Counted from the first letter of the stretch, positions 1 through 6,441 are shown. The stretch is 8,356 nt of DNA from Rhodobiaceae bacterium (GCA_002746275.1 NVWR01000001.1:53519-61874), one strand, 5' to 3'. The notes: a model not told the origin generated them from the letters alone. Made by a program: numbers and translations.

Positions 1-96
1 AGGTGTCTTCCGCGTCATCCAGAAGGTGCCCGCGGCTGCCGCTGCAAGGATTGCCGCACTGCCGAACAAAACATTACGCCGAGTGAAAACCGCCAT
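1..96 (-). CDS. N-terminus of a probable Tat-exported protein (partial)
   Basis: Only the first 32 codons lie in the window; the gene continues past the left edge. The peptide starts MAVFTRRNVLFGSAAIL. It has a twin-arginine pair at residues 6-7, followed by hydrophobic and alanine-rich residues up to about residue 25, then TRK. This is the layout of a Tat or Sec signal sequence, or of a membrane anchor. The ATG at 96 is supported by an AAGGGGA ribosome binding site a few bases upstream on the minus strand. The gene is divergent from the membrane protein starting at 204, with about 107 bases between them. The mature protein is not visible, so its function cannot be assigned. An export signal is likely; transport through Tat specifically is an inference from the RR pair. 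Confidence 0.55.
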   Translation of the reverse strand, partial: MAVFTRRNVLFGSAAILAAAAAGTFWMTRKTP

Positions 97-137
97 TGAG
101 TGTCCCCTTAATCGCTATCATCGCAAACCGCGCCCGA

Positions 138-162
138 TAGATCACCGAACCAATTTGATCTA
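138..162. promoter_or_regulatory. Inverted repeat in a divergent intergenic region
   Basis: TAGATC (138-143) and GATCTA (157-162) form a 6-bp inverted repeat with a 13-base spacer. It lies centrally between the divergent genes starting at 96 and 204. The position suits an operator or a promoter-overlapping protein site, but the arms are short and chance is possible. I could not find a convincing -35/-10 pair here on either strand. Confidence 0.2.
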
Positions 163-203
163 CCATAGCAAAAGACACCGCTCGTTCGAAACGGAATACG
201 CCC

Positions 204-770
204 ATGCTCATGCGCTTCTCCAACTGGCTCGAGAGAATTTCTACCGGCGCGACCCTTGTGCTGTCGCTTGGCCTCTATGTTCTGTTTGGCTTTGGCGTGA
301 TGCCAAATCTCGGGCACTTTATCCCCGCTTTGCCCGAAGCGCTCGGGCCGCTGGACCTTATGTTTGCCTATACGCCAGCAGAGGCCTTTGAGCGCATTGC
401 TGCCTACGGTCCCGACGGGCGCTTGGCTTATGCGCTGGTCTCTCTGACCGTCGATGTGATCTACCCGATCATTTACACAGTGGCTTTTGGTGTGCTCATC
501 ACTGTTCTAGCGCGCCATGTGTTTGCTTCCGGCAGTGCGGCGCTCCGCCTCAACCTTCTCCCGGTTGGCATATTTGTCTTCGACATGTGCGAAAACGTCA
601 GCGTTGTTACCTTGCTGATGATTTATCCCACGCAGCCCATAGGCTTAGCGTTGGCGGCGAGCGCCTTCACAACGGTGAAATGGATTTTCGCAGGCACCAC
701 GATTTTCTGCGTACTGGCGCTGAGCTTGGCAGCTCGCGTTCGCGCCCGGCGATCCTCTAGCCCGCGCTGA
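204..770 (+). CDS. Four-helix integral membrane protein, uncharacterised
   Basis: 188 residues with four hydrophobic segments at about 14-34, 76-103, 115-140 and 145-178, and a basic C-terminal tail (RVRARRSSS). Between helices 1 and 2 is a soluble loop with FAYTPAEAFERIAAYGPDGR. Helix 2 carries DVIYPIIY (84-91) and helix 3 carries DMCEN (127-131). A loop of the form YTPEEA...GxxGR followed by a D-x-x-YP and a D-x-x-EN helix recurs in a family of small, unnamed bacterial membrane proteins; this is from memory and no biochemical role is known to me. The ATG at 204 has a modest GGAA ribosome binding site 7 bases upstream; an in-frame ATG at 210 is the alternative. The 3' end overlaps the convergent ABC-F gene by 14 bases. 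Confidence 0.75.
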   Translation: MLMRFSNWLERISTGATLVLSLGLYVLFGFGVMPNLGHFIPALPEALGPLDLMFAYTPAEAFERIAAYGPDGRLAYALVSLTVDVIYPIIYTVAFGVLITVLARHVFASGSAALRLNLLPVGIFVFDMCENVSVVTLLMIYPTQPIGLALAASAFTTVKWIFAGTTIFCVLALSLAARVRARRSSSPR

Positions 771-2673
771 TCGCGGCCTGTGCTTTCTCAAAGGCTTCGG
801 AGGCCACGAGCCATTTGTCTTCGGCTTTCGCCATGGAGCGTTCGGCGGCGGCGCGGCCCTTCACCAGCTCGGCGGCGCGGTCCGGGTTGGTGTGGAAAAT
901 TGCCCCATTGCCAAGCCTTGCATCCACCTTATCGATAAACGTACGTGCCTTTTCGATATCGGCGGTGGCCGCTTCGATCTTGCGTTTAAGGGGCGCGATT
1001 TGCGCGCGTGCCTGAGCCGCCGTCTGGCGTTGCTGTTTCTTGGTGGTCTCGGGAGCGGCGTCGCCGCTTTCCGTCTCTTCCACATGCGACATCGGGCCAT
1101 TGCGGCGCGCGGGGCTCAACAGCCATTTTTGATAATCATCCAGATCGCCATCCCAGCGCGTCACGGTACCGTCGCCGACCAGCCACAGCCGGTCCGCCGT
1201 CATTTCAATGAGATGCCGGTCATGGCTGATGAGAATGACCGCCCCATCAAATTCGTTGAGCGCCAGCACCAGCGCCTCGCGGGCTTCAATGTCCAGATGG
1301 TTGGTCGGTTCATCAAGGATCATCAGATGCGGCTTATGGAAGGTGGCAAGCGCAAACAACAGCCGCGCCTTTTCCCCGCCTGACAGTTTGCCTGCCAGCG
1401 TGTCTGACTTGTCGGCACTAAATCCGTGGAACCCGGCCTTGGCCCGCACCTGGGCCTGTGAGGCTTCAGGCATCAGTTCGCGAAAATGATCATAGGCGGA
1501 CCAGTCCACGTGCAACTCGTCAAGCTGGTGCTGGGCGAAATAGGCGACCCGAAGTTTTTTCGATTTGAACAGCGTGCCGCCACTGACCCGCAACTTGTCG
1601 GACAGAAGTTTGGCGAAGGTGGACTTGCCATTGCCATTGGCGCCGAGCAGCGCAATCCGGTCGTCCTGGTCAATCCGCAGGTCCAGACGTTGCAGCACGG
1701 GGGGGCCGTCATCATAGCCAACGCTGGCTTCGTCCATCCGGATGATGGGAGACGACAGCGGCTTGTCGGAACTGGGGAAGTGGAACGGCAACATCCGCTC
1801 GGACACGAGGTCGGGGATAGGCTCCATCCTTGCCAGTGCCTTCAGGCGGCTTTGTGCCTGGCGCGCCTTGCTGGCCTTGTAGCGAAAGCGCTCGACAAAT
1901 TCTTCCATATGCCGCTTGGCGTCTTCCTGCTTGCTCTTCATCGCCATTTGCAGCGCCTGCTTCTCGCGGCGCACGCGCTCGAAGCGGTCATAGCCCCCCT
2001 GGTAATAGGTGAGCTTGTTCTGATGGAGATGCAGGATACCCGTCACGGAGCGGTTCAGCAGTTCCCGGTCATGGCTGACGATGATGATCGTGTGCGGGTA
2101 GGTCTTCAGATAGTTTTCGAGCCAGATGGCGCCTTCCAGATCGAGATAGTTGGTGGGCTCATCGAGCAGCAGCAGGTCGGGCTCGGCAAACAGCATCGCG
2201 GCGAGCGACACACGCATGCGCCAGCCACCGGAGAAATCGGAACAGGGCTTGGCCTGGGTCTCATCGTCAAACCCGAGGCCTGAGAGGATCGTGGCGGCCC
2301 GGGCAGGGGCCGCATGGGCATTCATGTCTGCCAGCCGGGTCTGAATGTCGGCGATCCGGTGTGGGTCGGTGGCGGTCTCGGCTTCCACCAGCAGGCTGGC
2401 GCGTTCTTTGTTGGCGGCCAGAACCGTATCGATGAGGCTGATGGGGCCTGCGGGGGCCTCCTGCTCAACCGAGCCGATGATGGAGCGCTTGGGGAGCGAG
2501 ATACTGCCGGTTTCCGGCTCAATCTGGCCGGTAATCAGGCGCAAAAGGGTGGATTTGCCTGATCCGTTCCGCCCCACAAGGCCCACTTTATGCCCCGTAG
2601 GAATGGCAGCCGTGGCGCTCTCAAACAGGGGCCGGCCCTCAATCCGGTATGTGAGGTTGTTAATATGCAACAT
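757..2673 (-). CDS. ABC-F family ATPase (YheS-like ribosome-associated translation factor)
   Basis: 638 residues, close to the length of E. coli YheS (637), with which I recall extended similarity. It has two ABC ATPase domains and no membrane segment. Domain 1: Walker A GRNGSGKST (34-42), signature FSGGW (147-151), Walker B LLLLDEPTNYLD (167-178), switch SHDR (200-203). The linker, about 225-305, contains a basic helix RYKASKARQAQSRLKAL, matching the P-site tRNA interaction region of ABC-F proteins. Domain 2: Walker A GANGNGKST (344-352), signature LSGGEKARL (430-438), Walker B LMILDEPTNHLD (450-461), SHDRH (483-487). A charged C-terminal extension (about 545-636) probably forms a coiled coil. 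ABC-F proteins bind the ribosomal E site and relieve stalled translation; the specific trigger here is unknown. The frame stays open 98 codons upstream, but homology begins at MLHINNLTYR, so I start at 2673. The ribosome binding site is poor: AGGAG lies about 20 bases upstream. Confidence 0.93.
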   Translation of the reverse strand: MLHINNLTYRIEGRPLFESATAAIPTGHKVGLVGRNGSGKSTLLRLITGQIEPETGSISLPKRSIIGSVEQEAPAGPISLIDTVLAANKERASLLVEAETATDPHRIADIQTRLADMNAHAAPARAATILSGLGFDDETQAKPCSDFSGGWRMRVSLAAMLFAEPDLLLLDEPTNYLDLEGAIWLENYLKTYPHTIIIVSHDRELLNRSVTGILHLHQNKLTYYQGGYDRFERVRREKQALQMAMKSKQEDAKRHMEEFVERFRYKASKARQAQSRLKALARMEPIPDLVSERMLPFHFPSSDKPLSSPIIRMDEASVGYDDGPPVLQRLDLRIDQDDRIALLGANGNGKSTFAKLLSDKLRVSGGTLFKSKKLRVAYFAQHQLDELHVDWSAYDHFRELMPEASQAQVRAKAGFHGFSADKSDTLAGKLSGGEKARLLFALATFHKPHLMILDEPTNHLDIEAREALVLALNEFDGAVILISHDRHLIEMTADRLWLVGDGTVTRWDGDLDDYQKWLLSPARRNGPMSHVEETESGDAAPETTKKQQRQTAAQARAQIAPLKRKIEAATADIEKARTFIDKVDARLGNGAIFHTNPDRAAELVKGRAAAERSMAKAEDKWLVASEAFEKAQAAISAG

Positions 2674-2746
2674 GGGATACGTGCCCGACGGGGCTCCTGA
2701 AAAAGCGGCTAATTGACCAAAGAGGCGCTTATCTATCACGCGCCGG

Positions 2747-2775
2747 TTGCCGATGCCAGAAAGCCCGGCTATAAC
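2747..2775 (+). promoter_or_regulatory. Putative sigma-70 promoter of ndk
   Basis: A -35 element TTGCCG (2747-2752) and a -10 element TATAAC (2770-2775) are separated by 17 bases. The -10 matches consensus at five of six positions and the -35 at four of six. Transcription would begin near 2782 and give a leader of about 55 bases before the ndk ATG at 2837. Confidence 0.45.
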
Positions 2776-2803
2776 CCGCGCAAATTCAAGCCAAACGGGC
2801 TTT
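2760..2803. repeat. 8-bp inverted repeat across the ndk promoter and leader
   Basis: AAAGCCCG (2760-2767) and CGGGCTTT (2796-2803) are perfect reverse complements separated by 28 bases. The left arm lies in the promoter spacer and the right arm in the predicted leader. A single RNA hairpin is therefore unlikely if transcription starts near 2782; a protein-binding site is possible, as is chance. Confidence 0.25.
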
Positions 2804-2836
2804 ATCTGCTTCAACACCCACAGTAAGGAACGGCAC

Positions 2837-3259
2837 ATGGCCACCGAGCGCACCTTTTCGATCATCAAACCCGACGCAACACGGCGCAATCTCACTGGCG
2901 AGATCGTTGCGCGTTTCGAGAAAAATGGCCTGCGCGTCATTGCCTCCAAGCGGATCCAGCTGAGCAAAGCTCAGGCCGAAGGCTTCTACTCGGTCCACAA
3001 GGAACGTCCTTTTTTCAATGATCTCGTGGCTTTCATGGTTTCTGGCCCTGTGGTTGTGCAGGTCCTGGAAGGCGAAAACGCCGTCACCAAGAACCGTGAA
3101 ATCATGGGTGCGACCAACCCAGCCGATGCCGACGCTGGCACCATCCGCAAGGATTTTGCTGAGTCCATCGAAGCAAATTCTGTGCACGGTTCCGATGCAC
3201 CAGAAACGGCTGCTGAAGAAATCAAATATTTCTTCGCTGACGACGAGATCGTTGGCTAG
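2837..3259 (+). CDS. ndk: Nucleoside diphosphate kinase
   Basis: 140 residues, the usual size for bacterial Ndk. It transfers the gamma phosphate of ATP to other (d)NDPs through a phosphohistidine, maintaining cytoplasmic NTP and dNTP pools. The catalytic motif NSVHGSD places the active histidine at 117. Nucleotide-binding residues sit at family positions: K11 in SIIKPDA, Y51 in GFYSVHK, R87 in KNREIMG, R104 in GTIRKDF and N114. [13 protein letters not shown] (92-104) is the conserved nucleotide-site loop. The ATG at 2837 is chosen because AAGGAA lies 6 bases upstream and the family begins with M-A-x-E-R-T-F; an upstream in-frame TTG at 2747 would add 30 non-homologous residues. It is divergent from the ABC-F gene and followed by a hairpin at 3281. 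Confidence 0.98.
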   Translation: MATERTFSIIKPDATRRNLTGEIVARFEKNGLRVIASKRIQLSKAQAEGFYSVHKERPFFNDLVAFMVSGPVVVQVLEGENAVTKNREIMGATNPADADAGTIRKDFAESIEANSVHGSDAPETAAEEIKYFFADDEIVG

Positions 3260-3270
3260 GGCCATCCGAT

Positions 3271-3304
3271 AAAAACTGTTCCCTCTCCCGCTTGCGGGGG
3301 AGGG
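3271..3304 (-). terminator. Hairpin terminator at a convergent junction
   Basis: CCCTCTCCCGC (3281-3291) and GCGGGGGAGGG (3294-3304) pair over 11 positions with one G-T wobble. Read on the minus strand, the hairpin is followed, after four bases, by TTTTT (3275-3271). This suits intrinsic termination of the gene ending at 3317. Read from ndk, only a short TTTT lies about 12 bases beyond the stem, so termination in that direction is less certain. The CCCTCTCCCGC-type palindrome also resembles interspersed repeats found in many alphaproteobacteria and Xanthomonas. Confidence 0.6.
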
Positions 3305-3316
3305 GAGAGACGGCTT

Positions 3317-4450
3317 TTAGAAAAGCTCGACAGCCCCGTCTGCTGATGTGAGCGTCACATTTCTAAAATATGTCTCGGCCTCACCGCCGGAAAACACGGT
3401 GTTGGCGATAAACCAGATGGCGACGATTTTGGTGGGTGTTCTCACATCCGGGCCAGCTTGATAGTCTGCCAGCACACGACGGCGATGGGAGTACCAGTCG
3501 CCCAGGCCTTCTGCGCCTGACTGCAGGATCATGTGGATTTCGCGATTGTCCCACCCCGGCAGAGGGCAGGCGTAAACCGTATCCGGCTCGCCTGTGGTCG
3601 CCCACATCCATGTGAAATCCTGTCCATTGTCGAACTCAACAGCGATGCTGGTGTAATCGTGAAACTGGGCCAGGCGCTCGTCGCCCAGTGCCGGCAGGTT
3701 CAGGTACCGCCAGTCGAAGGACAGCTCTGTCTCGTCTGTTAGAGGAATATCGACGGGCTTGCGGATGATGCCAACTTCACTTGTGGGAGTGAGCTTTATG
3801 CCTGGCGCTTCGGTACCGTCTTCCCATGCTGAAAAAGCATTGGTGTCAGACAGGAAATGCAAATGCGCAAAATCGTTTGGTGTGCTGTGAAAACGTGTAT
3901 CGAGTAGCGCACTTATCCAAGGGTGGTTTTCGGCAGCCTCGCGTACGCGCTCATCTCCCCAGTTGATGGAGAGAACGGACACGGCAATAGGACTTTCCGC
4001 CCAGGCCGGAACCGGCGTGCGCGTATTGCCAGTTGGGTCGGCCTCAAGCTCAAAGAAGCTGACAGGGCGGAGCAGTATCTCAACGGTCCCTTCTTTGTCA
4101 GCGATGAATGTCTGGCTGTTTTCGCGCAGATTAAAGGCATGCCCCTTTTCGCCGATGCGAACCCAAAGAATGTTTTTTGGTTCCAGGGGACGACCAAGCC
4201 CGGCGTCCCAGGTCCCTTCGGCGATCAACGAGACATAGTCCCCCTGTTTTGCCGTGATGCCTGTATCGAGCCACACATCTTGATGGCTCGAAATGTTGAT
4301 CAGATTGTGTTGCGTGGCGATGGTTGAGCCTTCGCTGGCAAGATGGTCGCGAATATCCGTGATGCTGGAAGGTTTGGCGATGGTGGTCATTGTGGAGCCC
4401 AAACTGACGAGGAGTGAAACGAATAAAGCGAGGCCTGATCTCTTCAACAT
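3317..4450 (-). CDS. Secreted protein with PA-IL/LecA-like and DUF3047-like domains
   Basis: 377 residues. The N-terminus MLKRSGLALFVSLLVS is a Sec-type signal, probably cleaved after TTIA (residue 25), so the product should be periplasmic or exported. Residues about 56-160 contain DVWLDTGITAKQGDYVSLIAEG, then LWVRIGEKG, which resembles the PA-IL/LecA galactose-binding sandwich (W-x-DTGI...GD.V.I.A.G...IG). Residues about 195-370 match my recollection of DUF3047: ELSFDWRYLNLPA, the HDYTSIAVEFDNG strand, a W-rich WMWATTGEP segment, ILQSGAEGLGDWYSHRR and KIVAIWFIANTVFSGG. The function of DUF3047 is unknown. ATGs at 4453 and 4450 are adjacent; the second lies 5 bases from GGGAA and is preferred. 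The frame stays open upstream, but that part has no signal-peptide logic. Neither family assignment has been tested by search. Confidence 0.7.
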   Translation of the reverse strand: MLKRSGLALFVSLLVSLGSTMTTIAKPSSITDIRDHLASEGSTIATQHNLINISSHQDVWLDTGITAKQGDYVSLIAEGTWDAGLGRPLEPKNILWVRIGEKGHAFNLRENSQTFIADKEGTVEILLRPVSFFELEADPTGNTRTPVPAWAESPIAVSVLSINWGDERVREAAENHPWISALLDTRFHSTPNDFAHLHFLSDTNAFSAWEDGTEAPGIKLTPTSEVGIIRKPVDIPLTDETELSFDWRYLNLPALGDERLAQFHDYTSIAVEFDNGQDFTWMWATTGEPDTVYACPLPGWDNREIHMILQSGAEGLGDWYSHRRRVLADYQAGPDVRTPTKIVAIWFIANTVFSGGEAETYFRNVTLTSADGAVELF

Positions 4451-4486
4451 CATGATTCCCAAAATAATTGATCTTCGCACAATCCC

Positions 4487-4516
4487 ATAAAACAGGGGGC
4501 AGGGAGGTATGGTCAA
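4487..4516 (-). promoter_or_regulatory. Putative promoter of the secreted DUF3047-like gene
   Basis: On the minus strand, TTGACC (4516-4511) and TTTTAT (4492-4487) are separated by 18 bases. The -35 matches five of six consensus positions and the -10 four of six. Transcription would start near 4480, about 30 bases before the ATG at 4450. Confidence 0.4.
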
Positions 4517-4627
4517 GAGGTTCACGCATTCTGCAAGAATTACAACTTGATTTATGGACATAGTGGAATGCAAACTTTGCCTTGAGCGCCGCATGCGTGG
4601 GTGCGTGAGGGAGAGAGTGAGGGCTAG

Positions 4628-5557
4628 ATGGTCGAGGACGGCGTCTATTATGAATTCTATAGCAACTACGCTTTGCTCTTTCGTTGGTGGGTGGTCACCT
4701 ATGCGATCATTTTTGTCTTTCCCATTCTCTATTTTGGTCGTCGTCTCATCACACAAAAGCCTCTCAGGGTTAGGCTTGGTATCGGTGTGTCGACGGTGTT
4801 GGTTTTCGCCGCGCTGCCTTTTGCCCTGGTGGCTGAATCCTATTTTGCCCATCAAGAATTTATGCAGCTGTGCAGAACTGAGGCCGCTCTTAAAGCCTAT
4901 CAACCGATACCGGAATACACACCGGGTTTTGCGGTTGATCTGGGGGATGATGCCTCTCTCAGTGATCTGAGAAAGTGTGGGGGAGACTGTCAGCGAGCCC
5001 TGCTTACTTATGGTTACGAGTTCTATGAACAGATATCGGTGAAAACACCGAAAGCGCCGGACGAACTACGGTACATCTTCCGGCGGAGCGATGACGGCGG
5101 ATACGAATATATCCCGTATTCAAGCGAGCCGGTTTTGCGTGTCTATCGATTTTATGTGACCCCGGCTGCCGAAGACGGGTGTCAACTGAGCCGCGGACAC
5201 CATCCGGGGCACAGAGCTTCTTGGACGCGGCCAACTCCCACACAGCTGTATTGCATTGAATATGAGGTATCGGAAATACCTTCAGCAACTCAGTTATTTG
5301 TTGTTTCCATACACCCAGAAGATGGTTGTTGCATCCGCTGGTCCCAATCGCGGACAACAGACCTGTTGATGGAGATGACCCTCGCGGAAGCCCGAAGTTA
5401 CACGTTCGGTTCGGCTGTCTATCTGCAGCCATTCAGCAGGCTCATTTATGGCCGGATGAATGCAACATTCCTTAGGTGCACCACACACGTAAGTAACCAG
5501 TTTGGATCAAGTATTCTCCCATGGTTGGTTGGGTTTCCCAAGGATAGATCGTTATGA
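4628..5557 (+). CDS. Membrane-anchored cysteine-rich protein, unknown function
   Basis: 309 residues that I do not recognise as a named family. Two hydrophobic helices at about 20-37 (WWVVTYAIIFVFPILYF) and 52-70 are joined by a basic loop (GRRLITQKPLRVRLG). A soluble domain of roughly 235 residues follows, probably on the periplasmic side by the positive-inside rule. It starts with EFMQLCRTEAALKAY (77-91), similar to an F-x-x-LC-x-x-EAG-x-x-Y pattern in many proteobacterial hypothetical membrane proteins. Eight cysteines (82, 117, 121, 185, 209, 234, 235, 284) fit disulfides in an exported domain. The ATG at 4628 is immediately preceded by an in-frame TAG, so the start cannot lie further upstream. 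GAGGG 4 bases upstream is the likely ribosome binding site, within a purine-rich GTGAGGG repeat. It is divergent from the secreted protein ending at 3317. Confidence 0.65.
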   Translation: MVEDGVYYEFYSNYALLFRWWVVTYAIIFVFPILYFGRRLITQKPLRVRLGIGVSTVLVFAALPFALVAESYFAHQEFMQLCRTEAALKAYQPIPEYTPGFAVDLGDDASLSDLRKCGGDCQRALLTYGYEFYEQISVKTPKAPDELRYIFRRSDDGGYEYIPYSSEPVLRVYRFYVTPAAEDGCQLSRGHHPGHRASWTRPTPTQLYCIEYEVSEIPSATQLFVVSIHPEDGCCIRWSQSRTTDLLMEMTLAEARSYTFGSAVYLQPFSRLIYGRMNATFLRCTTHVSNQFGSSILPWLVGFPKDRSL

Positions 5558-5570
5558 GCGGGCCTGTTCT

Positions 5571-5693
5571 TCACTTCCCCAGAGGCGTAATGAAAAGCGG
5601 GGCCGCTTTCATGTCAGGGTTGCCTTCGATGATAACCCGTTCGCCCTGAACCCGGGCTTTGCCTTCGGCGACAAGGCGCGCCAGTCTGACCAT
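5571..5693 (-). CDS. Small ORF or gene remnant, unknown
   Basis: 40 residues, MVRLARLVAEGKAR... ending MKAAPLFITPLGK. About two thirds of its codons end in G or C, like the genuine genes in the window, and AAAGGCAGG lies just upstream of the ATG. An in-frame TTG five codons further upstream, following a TGA, is an alternative start. It sits 80 bases downstream of the TetR gene on the same strand and 13 bases from the convergent gene ending at 5557. The compact ending looks like the C-terminus of a longer protein, so it may be a remnant left by a deletion or insertion. No family is recognised. Confidence 0.3.
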   Translation of the reverse strand: MVRLARLVAEGKARVQGERVIIEGNPDMKAAPLFITPLGK

Positions 5694-5735
5694 GTGCCTG
5701 CCTTTCAAGGCTCAGTTCAATGAATTAAGTGCACT

Positions 5736-5777
5736 GTCACCGTAATTCCGTAATTCCTGTAATTCCGTAATTGTCAC
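5736..5777. repeat. Short tandem GTAATTCC repeat flanked by GTCAC
   Basis: Four copies of a (C)GTAATT(C) unit occur at 5741-5748, 5749-5756, 5757-5765 (as CTGTAATTC) and 5766-5772. The block is bracketed by direct GTCAC pentamers at 5736-5740 and 5773-5777. The right pentamer overlaps the TetR stop codon. The style (ACTGTCACC followed by AATTCC units) resembles repeats seen next to IS200-like/REP-associated transposases in other proteobacteria, but no transposase is present here. Confidence 0.6.
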
Positions 5778-6373
5778 GCCAATAGCTTTTTGAACATATC
5801 TATTATCGCGTCGCCGCGCGGCGCGCCGCTTATGCTGTCATTCAAAGGCTCAAACATGCCGGAAAGACGCAGATCTACGTACCCATGTACCATTGCCCAA
5901 AACGCAACGGCATAAGTGTCCTTATCAAACTCGCGTCCTGGCGCGCCTTTTGTAACCCCCGTGCAGAGTTGGTCGTAGATTTTATCCATGACGGAGAGCA
6001 GTTCAGCATCAGCATGATCGACAAGGTCCGCACTCCAAAGCAGTCTGTATCTATGCGGATAGCGAAATCCAAAATCCATCATGACGTTGGCAAATATTTC
6101 AATTCGAGAGCCATGATCATGGTCTATGGCCGCGAGTTTCGTATCAATTTCATTCAGGAGCGTATCAAATTGCGCTTTGGCAATCGCAGTCAGTAAAGCC
6201 CGGCGGTCCCTGTAGTGATTGACCGGTGCACCGTGGGAAACACCGGCGGCTTTTGCCACAGCTCGGATCGTTACGCCGCCAGCTCCATGTTCGTCCAGTC
6301 GTGACAGTGCGACGTCGAACAGAACACGTTTCAGATCACCGTGATGAAAGGGTGTGGGTTTTGATTTAGCCAT
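5774..6373 (-). CDS. TetR/AcrR family transcriptional repressor (WHG-type C-terminal domain)
   Basis: 199 residues. The N-terminal DNA-binding domain spans about 10-57: FHHGDLKRVLFDVALSRLDEHG, then helix-turn-helix TIRAVAKAAGVSHGAPVNHYRDR (35-57 region). The C-terminal ligand/dimer domain has YPHRYRLLW (105-113) and WAMVHGYVDL (159-168), the W-x-x-x-HG signature of the TetR WHG subgroup. TetR proteins usually repress until a small ligand binds. It is divergent from the 6442-7532 operon, with 68 bases between the start codons. These contain two near-palindromic sites, so control of both itself and that operon is likely. No Shine-Dalgarno sequence is evident upstream of the ATG at 6373 (the upstream bases read ATATAAAGTT), so expression may be weak or from a very short leader. 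The ligand cannot be deduced; the GST neighbour suggests an electrophile or aromatic compound. Confidence 0.93.
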   Translation of the reverse strand: MAKSKPTPFHHGDLKRVLFDVALSRLDEHGAGGVTIRAVAKAAGVSHGAPVNHYRDRRALLTAIAKAQFDTLLNEIDTKLAAIDHDHGSRIEIFANVMMDFGFRYPHRYRLLWSADLVDHADAELLSVMDKIYDQLCTGVTKGAPGREFDKDTYAVAFWAMVHGYVDLRLSGMFEPLNDSISGAPRGDAIIDMFKKLLA

Positions 6374-6378
6374 AACTT

Positions 6379-6399
6379 TATATTGACACTGTCTATATA
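6379..6399. promoter_or_regulatory. Predicted TetR operator 1
   Basis: Left arm TATATTGACA and right arm TGTCTATATA surround a single C; nine of ten positions are palindromic. It contains a consensus -35-like TTGACA (6383-6388) and overlaps TATAAT (6396-6401) on the plus strand, so bound protein would block promoters in both directions. It starts 6 bases upstream of the tetR ATG. Confidence 0.65.
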
Positions 6400-6405
6400 A
6401 TTGTC

Positions 6406-6426
6406 AATATAGGCACCGTCTATATA
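6406..6426. promoter_or_regulatory. Predicted TetR operator 2
   Basis: Left arm AATATAGGCA and right arm CGTCTATATA surround a C. It is identical to operator 1 at 17 of 21 positions and palindromic at seven of ten. The centres of the two sites are 27 bases apart. It ends just before the AAGAAGGA ribosome binding site (6428-6435) of the 6442 gene. Confidence 0.55.
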
Positions 6427-6441
6427 TAAGAAGGATTGCCC

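Noticed and set aside
1486..2283. Long plus-strand open frame inside the ABC-F gene
   Set aside because: It is the antisense shadow of a clearly conserved coding region; no recognisable domain is present in the translation.
2747..2836. N-terminal extension of ndk from a TTG
   Set aside because: Ndk is 140 residues from the ATG at 2837, which has a good ribosome binding site; the TTG is part of the predicted -35 element.
2674..2967. In-frame upstream extension of the ABC-F gene by 98 codons
   Set aside because: It runs antisense to the start of ndk, has no ABC-F homology, and the family-like N-terminus begins at MLHINNLTYR (2673).
4451..4903. Long upstream extension of the secreted DUF3047-like protein
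   Set aside because: It would bury the signal peptide about 150 residues inside the protein and overlap the divergent gene at 4628.
5502..5723. Plus-strand open frame of 73 codons
   Set aside because: It overlaps the 3' end of the 4628-5557 gene in another frame and its second half is the exact complement of the minus-strand 40-codon ORF, whose codon use looks better.
5736..5777. CRISPR array
   Set aside because: The units are 7-9 bases with no spacers; this is a short tandem repeat.
6383..6401. TTGACA and TATAAT read as one promoter
   Set aside because: They are only 7 bases apart, so they cannot be the -35 and -10 of the same promoter; each may belong to a different start or simply be part of the operator.
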